In this document: piece by piece, positions 29,367 to 35,436 of the stretch
How positions within the stretch are numbered: position 1 is the stretch's first letter
Layout of the letters: the number at the start of each line of letters is the position of its first letter
DNA from: DASTYU01 sp035764655
GTDB taxonomy: Bacteria > Chloroflexota > Limnocylindria > Limnocylindrales > CSP1-4
Assembly (NCBI GenBank): GCA_035764655.1
Contig: DASTYU010000055.1
Span: forward strand, 1-35,436
Direction: 5' to 3'
DNA: 35,436 nt
Made by a program: the position numbers and the translations under genes
Notes under the pieces: generated by a model
The model's database searches: none
Told to the model about the DNA's origin: nothing
What the model saw: only the letters and a program-made list of their open reading frames with translations

Positions 29367-30305
29367 TCAGGCCCGCGGATGGGCCCGGCCATAGACGTCC
29401 CGGATGCGCTCACCCGTCACGTGGGTGTAGAGCTGGGTCGTGCTGATACTCGCATGTCCGAGCAATTCCTGAACGATGCGCAGGTCGGCGCCGCCCTCGA
29501 GCAGGTGCGTCGCGAACGAATGGCGCAGCGTGTGCGGGCTGACGCGCGAACCGAGGCCGGCCGCCGAGGCGGCACGCTTGACCGCGGCCCATGCCTGCTG
29601 CCGGGCGAGACGCCGTCCGCGCGGCCCGAGGAATAGCGGTCCGCCCCGTGCCGGCGTCACGTGACCGATCGCCAGCAGGCGCTCGCGCGGGCCACCGGTC
29701 CAGCGTCGCAGCCAGTCGAGCGCGACCTCGCCGAGCGGCACGAGCCGCTCGCGGTCGCCCTTGCCGATGACGCGCACGAATGACCCGTCGAACGAGAGGT
29801 CCTCGCGGTCGAGGCCGGTCGCCTCGCCGATGCGCAGGCCGGCGGCGTAAAGCAGCTCCAGCAGTGTTCGGTCCTCGAGCCGGCGTTCATGGTCCGGCTC
29901 GTCGGGATCCTCGCCGCCGGCGGCATCCAGCAGCCGCGTGACCTCATCCACGGTGAGCGTCTCGGGCAGCAGGCGTGGCTGACGGGGCAGATCGAGGTGC
30001 GCCGCGACGTCGACGCGGATCAGGCCCTCGCCGAATGCGAATCGGTAAAAGCCCTTGAGCGCCGCTGCGCGCCTGCGCAGGCTCGTTGGCGCGAGACCCG
30101 GGTCGTGGGGCCGGCCGCGACGGGTCCGCGCTGCGAGATAGTCGAGCGCGACGTCCGGCGATCGATCCCAGCCGCGGGTGACACCCTTCGCCGCCGCGAA
30201 GTCCGCCAGGTCCCCCCGGTACGCGCGGATGGTCCGCGGCGCCAGGCCGCGCTCGACGCGGAGGTAGGCCAGGTAGTCCTCGATGGCGTCCTCGATGGCG
30301 ACCAC
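29367..30305 (-). CDS. xerD: Tyrosine recombinase XerC/XerD type
   Basis: This enzyme resolves chromosome dimers at dif. The 312-residue protein has an N-terminal core-binding domain (IEDYLAYLRVERGLAPRTIR). The catalytic domain carries R in AGLRIGEATGL, K in GKGDRERLVPLG, H..R in HTLRHSFATH, H in LGHASISTTQLY and the nucleophile tyrosine just after in TQLYTHV. No transposon or phage boundary surrounds it, so it is the housekeeping enzyme. XerD versus XerC cannot be settled. GTG at 30305 follows recN by 13 bases; longer open frames overlap recN. Confidence 0.94.
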   Translation of the reverse strand: MVAIEDAIEDYLAYLRVERGLAPRTIRAYRGDLADFAAAKGVTRGWDRSPDVALDYLAARTRRGRPHDPGLAPTSLRRRAAALKGFYRFAFGEGLIRVDVAAHLDLPRQPRLLPETLTVDEVTRLLDAAGGEDPDEPDHERRLEDRTLLELLYAAGLRIGEATGLDREDLSFDGSFVRVIGKGDRERLVPLGEVALDWLRRWTGGPRERLLAIGHVTPARGGPLFLGPRGRRLARQQAWAAVKRAASAAGLGSRVSPHTLRHSFATHLLEGGADLRIVQELLGHASISTTQLYTHVTGERIRDVYGRAHPRA

Positions 30306-30318
30306 GCCGTGGGCGGCC

Positions 30319-32031
30319 TCAGCCGGCCGCGCCGACGCCCTCGCGCCAGCCGTCGGCCCGGTCGAGCAGCTCGCGCGCGGAGGCCAGTGCCGTGGCACCG
30401 CCCGCCGCGCCGCCGAGCATCTGGGCGAGCTCGACGATCCGCCCTTCGCGGTCCAGCCGCTCGACCTCGGTCACCGTCCGCCCGTCGCGCTCGCGCTTGG
30501 TGATCCGGAACTGGACGTCTGCGTGCGCGGCGATCTGCGGGAGATGCGTGACGCACAGGACCTGGTGGCGGCGTGCCAACGCCCACAGGCTGCGCCCGAC
30601 CGGGTCCGCGCTCCGACCGCCGATCCCCGTGTCGACCTCGTCGAACACGAGCGTCGGGGTGTCATCGGCCTCGGCGAGGACCTGCTTGACGGCAAGGGCC
30701 ACGCGCGACAGCTCACCTCCAGACGCGATCTTCGCCAGCGGGCGCGGCGGTTCACCGGGGTTCGGGGCGAGCCGGTAGACGACCTCGTCGGCCCCCGTCG
30801 CATCGAAGGCGACGGCGTCGCCGTTGAGCTCGACCGCAGCTTCGTCCTTGCCCGCGGGCCGCCGTCCGAGGGCGACCTCGAAGACGCCCTCCGGAAAGCC
30901 GAGTTCGCCGAGCACAGCCCCGACGGCGGACGCGAGATGGGCGGCTGCCGACTTCCGTGCTTTCGACAGGCGGGCTGCGGTCCGGGCCACGGCTTCGAGC
31001 AGCTCCCCATCGTCCGCTTCACGACGAGCGCGCTCGCCCTCCAGCCCGGCCAGCCGCTCCACCTCGTCCCGGGCGCGTTCCCCGTGCGCGATCACGGCCG
31101 CCTCGTCGTCGCCGTAACGCCGCTCGAGGGCGTAGATCAGACCGAGGCGCTCCTCGAGCGCGGCGATGGTCGTCGCGTCGTGATCGACGGTGTCGGCCAG
31201 GCGGCGAACCTCCGCGGCAACGTCCGCCAACTCGGCTTCGAGGCCGGCGAGCCGCTCCTCCAGGGATACGAACCGCGCGTCGACCCGCGCCAGGTTGCGC
31301 ACCTCGCGGACGGCGACCGCCGTGACATCGCGCGCGCCGCTCCCCTCGCCGACGAGCGCGTCGCGGAGCGCCGCCGCGCCTCGGGCGATGGCCTCGCCGT
31401 GCTGCGCAGCCTCCAGCCGAGCCCGGAGCTCACCCGCCTCGCCGGGTCGCAGCCGTGCCGCTTCGATCTCGGTCGCCTCGTGCTCAAGCAGCTCCAACCG
31501 ACGCGCCAGCTCGCGGGGCTCGATCGCCAATTCGGCGAGAGCGGAGCGGTTTGCCCGCCAGCGGTCGACGCTAGCGGCCATCTCCTCGCGGAGCCCGGCG
31601 TGCCCACCGAAGGCATCCAGGAGGTCGCGCTGCCAGCGCTCGTCGAGGAGTCGCTGCTGCTCGTGCTGCCCGTGGATCTCGACGAGTGGCCCGACCTCCT
31701 CGGTCAGCCGGGCGGCCGTGACGGTCTCGTCATCCAACCGCGCCGTGGAGCGGCCCGATGCGGCGACCTCGCGAACCGCGATCACCGGCTCCGGGATCCG
31801 GTCGAACAGTGCCTCGACCCGTGCGCTTTCGGCGCCATGACGGACGAGCGACGTGTCCGCGCGCGCGCCGAGCGCGAGCCCGAGCGCGTCGATGAGCAGG
31901 CTCTTGCCCGCCCCGGTCTCCCCGGTGATCACGTTGAGCCCGTCGCCCAGTTCGAGCCGCAGCCGATCGATCAGTGCGAGGTCGGTGACGGCCAGCTCGA
32001 GGAGGCGGCCTGGCGCGCCGGGATCGGTCAC
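30319..32031 (-). CDS. recN: DNA repair protein RecN
   Basis: RecN is an SMC-like ATPase acting early in double-strand break repair. The 570-residue protein has Walker A GETGAGKS (residues 37-44), the GQHEQQRLLD Q-loop-like region, a central coiled coil of about 200 residues, the signature ASGGELSRVALAVKQVL and Walker B TLVFDEVDTGIGG. GTG at 32031 overlaps the nadK stop by four bases, so the genes are coupled. The order tlyA-nadK-recN is conserved in many Gram-positive and related bacteria. Confidence 0.97.
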   Translation of the reverse strand: MTDPGAPGRLLELAVTDLALIDRLRLELGDGLNVITGETGAGKSLLIDALGLALGARADTSLVRHGAESARVEALFDRIPEPVIAVREVAASGRSTARLDDETVTAARLTEEVGPLVEIHGQHEQQRLLDERWQRDLLDAFGGHAGLREEMAASVDRWRANRSALAELAIEPRELARRLELLEHEATEIEAARLRPGEAGELRARLEAAQHGEAIARGAAALRDALVGEGSGARDVTAVAVREVRNLARVDARFVSLEERLAGLEAELADVAAEVRRLADTVDHDATTIAALEERLGLIYALERRYGDDEAAVIAHGERARDEVERLAGLEGERARREADDGELLEAVARTAARLSKARKSAAAHLASAVGAVLGELGFPEGVFEVALGRRPAGKDEAAVELNGDAVAFDATGADEVVYRLAPNPGEPPRPLAKIASGGELSRVALAVKQVLAEADDTPTLVFDEVDTGIGGRSADPVGRSLWALARRHQVLCVTHLPQIAAHADVQFRITKRERDGRTVTEVERLDREGRIVELAQMLGGAAGGATALASARELLDRADGWREGVGAAG

Positions 32032-32864
32032 GACGGCAGCAGCTCGACCTTGCGCCGCAGCAGGTCCCAGAACGGGATGGTTCCGCGCGGCTCGACGAAG
32101 CGGATCGGACGTTCGAGCGCGCGGACCGTGACCATGTCACCGACCTCGAGGGGCACGTCCTCGCGGCCGTCGATCGAGACGAGTGCTTCGTGCGCGTCGA
32201 CGATGCGGCAGCGGACGAGCTGGGTCGGCCCGGCCACGATCGAGCGGATCGCCGAGAGGTAGCTCGCAATCGGGGTGACGATGAGCGTGCGGCTGGTGGG
32301 CTCGACGATCGGGCCGCCGGCCGAGAACGAGTACCCGGTCGAGCCCGTGGGGCTGGCCACGATCAGCCCGTCGGCGATGAACGTGGCGAGGTGCGAGTCG
32401 TCGATGGACACGTCGAGGCGGCACACGCGCGCCAATGCACCGCGGGCGATGACGATGTCGTTGAGGGCGATCAGGCGTTCGGGCGTCGGCTCGCCGCCCT
32501 TGGGATGGATCCGGCCTTCGAGCGCCATCCGTTCCTCGATGGCGTACTCGCCGTCGGCGATGCGCGCGAGGATCGTTTCGAGCTCATCCGCCTCGACCTT
32601 CGACAGGAAGCCGATCTTGCCCAGGTTCACGCCGAGCAGCGGAACGTCGACCTCGGCGACCGCGCGTGCGGCACGCAGGAACGTTCCGTCGCCACCGAGC
32701 ACAAACAGGACGTCGGTCCGTGGCAGGTCGGCCTGCAGCGCCTCGGTGTCACCCGCTGCCGCCGCCCACTGGTCGATGCCGTGCACGCTGCACCAGCCGG
32801 CGGCGCGCTCGCTCAGCTCGTGCGCCGCCTCGGTGGTGGGGTTGTAGGCGAAGCCGAACCGCAT
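32028..32864 (-). CDS. nadK: NAD kinase
   Basis: The enzyme makes NADP from NAD using ATP or polyphosphate. The 278-residue protein has the GGDGT motif (57-61), the conserved ALND loop with Asp in place of the more usual Asn-Glu, and ASPTGSTGYSFSAGGPIV. ATG at 32864 lies one base after the tlyA stop, and the stop overlaps recN by four bases. Confidence 0.97.
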   Translation of the reverse strand: MRFGFAYNPTTEAAHELSERAAGWCSVHGIDQWAAAAGDTEALQADLPRTDVLFVLGGDGTFLRAARAVAEVDVPLLGVNLGKIGFLSKVEADELETILARIADGEYAIEERMALEGRIHPKGGEPTPERLIALNDIVIARGALARVCRLDVSIDDSHLATFIADGLIVASPTGSTGYSFSAGGPIVEPTSRTLIVTPIASYLSAIRSIVAGPTQLVRCRIVDAHEALVSIDGREDVPLEVGDMVTVRALERPIRFVEPRGTIPFWDLLRRKVELLPS

Positions 32865-32865
32865 A

Positions 32866-33699
32866 TCAGGCCTCGGCTCCGGCCCACGCTGCCTCGACGG
32901 CGCGTGCGATGACGTCGTCCAGCTCCGCGCACGACGGCCCCGGGCCCATGTAGGCGAGGAACTCGCGATTTCCCTCGGGCCCGAGGATCGGCGACGGGAT
33001 GACGTTCCGCGTCCCGATCCCCAGGTCGCGCACCTTCCGTGCGACGTCGCGGAGCACGTCGAGGTGGACCGCGCGGTCCCGGACGACGCCGCGGACCACC
33101 CTGTCGCGACCCGCCTCGAACTGCGGCTTCACGAGCGCGACCATGTCGGACGGTCCGGGTGCGAGGGTGGACAGGGCAGGCCCCAACACCAGCCCCAGCG
33201 AGATGAATGACACGTCGAACGTAATCAGGCTCACTGGTTCGGGGAGCGTGGTTGCGGTCAACGTTCGCGCGTTGGTTCGCTCCATCGAGACCACCCGCGG
33301 GTCCTGCCGGAGCGATTCCGCCAGCTGCCCGCGCCCCACGTCGACGGCATACACCCGAGCGGCGCCGCGCTGGAGCAGGACGTCGGTGAAGCCACCGGTC
33401 GAGGCGCCCACGTCGAGGGCCACCCGCCCGGTCGGGTCGATCTGGAACGCATCGAGGGCGGCGGCGAGCTTGTGCCCGCCGCGCGAAACGTACGGGTCGG
33501 ATTCGACGAGGCCGACGGGTGTCGCCGGGTCGATCAGGTCGCCGGGCTTGCGGTCACGGCGGGCCGAATCGCCGGTTCCCACGCGGACCTTGCCGGCCAG
33601 GAGCAGCGCCTGCGCACGGGTCCGCGTCTCGACCAGGCCGCGCTCGACGAGCAGCTGGTCGAGTCGGATGCGGGGCCGCTTGGCCGTCGCCGGGCTCAC
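32866..33699 (-). CDS. tlyA: TlyA-family rRNA 2'-O-methyltransferase
   Basis: TlyA enzymes 2'-O-methylate cytidines in 16S and 23S rRNA, and were earlier called hemolysin A. The 277-residue protein has an N-terminal S4 RNA-binding domain (about 11-60; RLDQLLVERGLVETRTRAQA). A short linker with SRGGHKLAAAL (catalytic K) follows. The FtsJ-like SAM fold has DVGASTGGFTDVLL, the DVSFISL (catalytic D) strand and ALVKPQFEAG (catalytic K). GTG at 33699 starts the family sequence; a CACGAT hexamer six bases upstream is a weak -10 candidate. It follows the repeat-filled spacer after dxs. Confidence 0.94.
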   Translation of the reverse strand: MSPATAKRPRIRLDQLLVERGLVETRTRAQALLLAGKVRVGTGDSARRDRKPGDLIDPATPVGLVESDPYVSRGGHKLAAALDAFQIDPTGRVALDVGASTGGFTDVLLQRGAARVYAVDVGRGQLAESLRQDPRVVSMERTNARTLTATTLPEPVSLITFDVSFISLGLVLGPALSTLAPGPSDMVALVKPQFEAGRDRVVRGVVRDRAVHLDVLRDVARKVRDLGIGTRNVIPSPILGPEGNREFLAYMGPGPSCAELDDVIARAVEAAWAGAEA

Positions 33700-33761
33700 A
33701 GGCCTATCGTGGCACAGCGACCTTCACCGCGACTCGACTGGTCGCGTGCCCGTGGCCCAGC

Positions 33762-33927
33762 TGGCCAGATTCTCACCGGTGGAAACTTGGGCCAACTCCG
33801 GGCCGCCAAGCGTCGCCAGATTGCCTGATTCCCGCCCCTCGCGCGGCCAAGTTCTCATGGGGCGGGAACTTGGCCATTCCGAGCATCGGAGAGGTGGCCG
33901 AAGGACCCCCGGGTGGGAATTTGGCCA
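33762..33927. repeat. Array of TGGCCAAGTTC-type palindromes
   Basis: Copies of an arm like TGGCCAAGTTC recur around a short loop. A stem spans 33762-33794 (imperfect). A partial left arm lies at 33813-33830. A perfect 10-bp inverted repeat GGCCAAGTTC/GAACTTGGCC occurs at 33845-33854 and 33866-33875. A weaker stem lies at 33895-33927 (TGGCC and GGCCA arms). Left-arm starts are spaced 51, 31 and 51 bases. The array fills the 243-bp spacer between dxs and tlyA, where no gene is seen. Confidence 0.85.
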
Positions 33928-33942
33928 AGTCGTGCCGGATCG

Positions 33943-35436
33943 CTAGCCGGCGATCGCCTCCGGCCGGCCGGGCCGGGCCTGCAGCGTGGCCAGCACCTCG
34001 CGCACCTGGTCGGTGAGACCCGCCGCGTCAAGTCGCAGCGTGCGCCGCAGGTCGCCGACCGCCCCGTGGTCGACGAAGCGGCCGCCAGGGATGCCGATGA
34101 TCCGGACGGCGACCTCGCGGTAGGCCACGTCGGACATGCGCGCTTCCTCGAGCACCTCGAGCACGGCGCTCCCGAAGCCGCCGGTCTCGACGCTCTCCTC
34201 GAACGTCACCACGAGCCGCTTGCCGCGCGCCTGGTCGAGGATCAGCTGGCGGTCGAGCGGCTTCGCAAACCGGGCGTTGATGACGCCGATCGACCAGCCC
34301 TCGGCTCCGAGCGTGTCCGCTGCCTCCACCGCGCGGGCCACGATCGGCCCGAAGCCGACGAACAGGACGTCCCGCCCCTCGCGGAGCACCTCGCCCCGGC
34401 CGATCGGGATGATCGCCGGCTCGACCGGCTCGAGGCCGAACCCGGCGTCGCGCGGGTAATGCAGCGCGAACGGATGGTCCTGCGCCATGGCGGTCCGCAG
34501 CAGCGAGCGGAGCTCCTGCTCGTCCCTTGGCGACGCGACGACGAGGTGCGGAAGCTGCAGCTGCGCCGGCAAGGTGAACATGCCCTGGTGGCTGGTCCCG
34601 TCCTCGCCAACGAGCCCGGCACGGTCGACGGCGATCAGCACCGGCTGGTCGTTCTGGCACACGTCGTGGACGGTCTGATCGAACGCGCGCTGGAGGAACG
34701 TCGAGTACAGCGCCACCACCGGCCGCATGCCCCCGAGCGCCAGACCGGTGGCGAAGGTGACGGAATGCTGCTCGGCGATCCCGACGTCGAAGAAGCGCTC
34801 CGGGTACTCGGCCTGGAACTTCGACAGCCCGGTGCCGGTGGGCATCCCGGCCGTGATCCCCACGATCCGCCGGTCCGTCCGCGCCATCTCGATCAACTCG
34901 GCCACGAACACGGCCGTGTAGTTCGGTGCCTTCGACTTGGTGGGCAGCGCGGGCGGAGCCGCGTCATCGGCCATGGATTCGGTTGGCATCCCGCCTTGCG
35001 AACGCGCCCCGTTGTAGGCGTCCGCGCCCGGTGAGAGTGTCATCGGCGGAAGCGCCGCCCCGTGGAAGCTGATCTGGTCGGTTTCCGCGGGCCGGTACCC
35101 GCGGCCTTTCTGCGTCCGGACGTGGACAATCGTCGGACCGGGCATCGCCAGGGCGCGCCGCAGCGTGGCGAGCAACGCCTTGAGGTCGTGGCCCGGCACC
35201 ACTCCGATGTACGTGATCCCGAGATCCTCGAACAGCTGGCCCGGCTGCGCCAGCGTCACCACCGATCGTCGGATCCGCCGGCTCCATTCGAGCAGCAGCG
35301 GCCCAACCCCCGGGATGCGTTCGACCGTGCGGTCGTACGCGCCCTTGCTCTCGCGCCAGGTGCGCGACAGCTTGATCTGGGACAGGTACTTCGAGAAGGC
35401 ACCGACGGTCGGGCTGATCGACATCTCGTTGTCGTT
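33943..35436 (-). CDS. dxs: 1-deoxy-D-xylulose-5-phosphate synthase (N-terminus cut by window edge)
   Basis: Dxs makes DXP from pyruvate and glyceraldehyde 3-phosphate with thiamine diphosphate, the first step of the MEP pathway; ispH in this block is the last. The visible 498 codons start with the NDNEMSI segment of the N-terminal ThDP-binding domain. They run through the transketolase-like middle domain (DVGIAEQHSVTFATGLA with the catalytic-cycle Glu, and DRAGLVGEDGTSHQGMF) to the C-terminal domain. The first about 130 residues lie beyond the right edge. The stop at 33943 faces the repeat array ahead of tlyA. Confidence 0.97.
   Translation of the reverse strand, partial: NDNEMSISPTVGAFSKYLSQIKLSRTWRESKGAYDRTVERIPGVGPLLLEWSRRIRRSVVTLAQPGQLFEDLGITYIGVVPGHDLKALLATLRRALAMPGPTIVHVRTQKGRGYRPAETDQISFHGAALPPMTLSPGADAYNGARSQGGMPTESMADDAAPPALPTKSKAPNYTAVFVAELIEMARTDRRIVGITAGMPTGTGLSKFQAEYPERFFDVGIAEQHSVTFATGLALGGMRPVVALYSTFLQRAFDQTVHDVCQNDQPVLIAVDRAGLVGEDGTSHQGMFTLPAQLQLPHLVVASPRDEQELRSLLRTAMAQDHPFALHYPRDAGFGLEPVEPAIIPIGRGEVLREGRDVLFVGFGPIVARAVEAADTLGAEGWSIGVINARFAKPLDRQLILDQARGKRLVVTFEESVETGGFGSAVLEVLEEARMSDVAYREVAVRIIGIPGGRFVDHGAVGDLRRTLRLDAAGLTDQVREVLATLQARPGRPEAIAG

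Noticed and set aside
29367..30305. Tyrosine recombinase as evidence of a mobile element
   Set aside because: Its length, motifs and position between recN and a PH-SHOCT gene match chromosomal XerC/D.

Overview
This is a very GC-rich bacterial chromosome segment with tightly packed genes. GTG starts are common, operons overlap by 1 to 4 bases, and almost everything is on the minus strand. No rRNA, CRISPR array, phage or insertion sequence was seen. The gene content (ETF plus a membrane ETF:menaquinone oxidoreductase of the DUF224 type, nrdR, MEP-pathway isoprenoid genes, scpAB, tlyA, DUF4332 and DUF1461 proteins) suggests a monoderm, respiring, uncultivated soil or freshwater lineage. My best guess is Chloroflexota (Limnocylindria-like), with Actinomycetota as the alternative. 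This is inference, not a phylogenetic result.

Left third (1-12.3 kb), all minus unless stated. An acyl-CoA dehydrogenase, etfB, etfA, a membrane-anchored helical protein and nrdR (cut by the window edge) form one block. nrdR has its own pair of NrdR-box-like palindromes. A small plus-strand island encodes a TM/zinc-ribbon protein and a DUF1801 protein. A beta-propeller lipoprotein follows. Next is an overlapping operon of a DUF1461 membrane protein, moeA, moaC, moaB and the DUF224 ETF:quinone oxidoreductase. The last enzyme should take electrons from the ETF encoded a few kilobases away.

Middle (12-20 kb): an operon of a membrane alkaline-phosphatase-superfamily enzyme, a hidden 54-residue protein and a DUF4332 protein. 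After that come a plus-strand J-domain/DUF3820 fusion, a PLP decarboxylase coupled to a YdeI-family protein, two tandem RDD membrane proteins, an Ala-rich helical protein (plus strand), two small uncharacterised coupled genes and tRNA-Pro(GGG).

Right half (20-35.4 kb): a long housekeeping block read from right to left: dxs (partial), tlyA, nadK, recN, xer recombinase, PH-SHOCT protein, M50 protease, HD protein, scpA, scpB, rluB-type pseudouridine synthase, DUF1444 protein, cmk, plsC, ispH, der. Most junctions overlap or are under 30 bp. It combines isoprenoid synthesis, chromosome segregation and repair, nucleotide and lipid synthesis and ribosome maturation.

The least explained signals are non-coding. 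Four long spacers between co-directional transcription units each contain palindromes. In three of them one palindrome type recurs about three times, and the sequence differs from spacer to spacer; one set has an exact 62-bp period.
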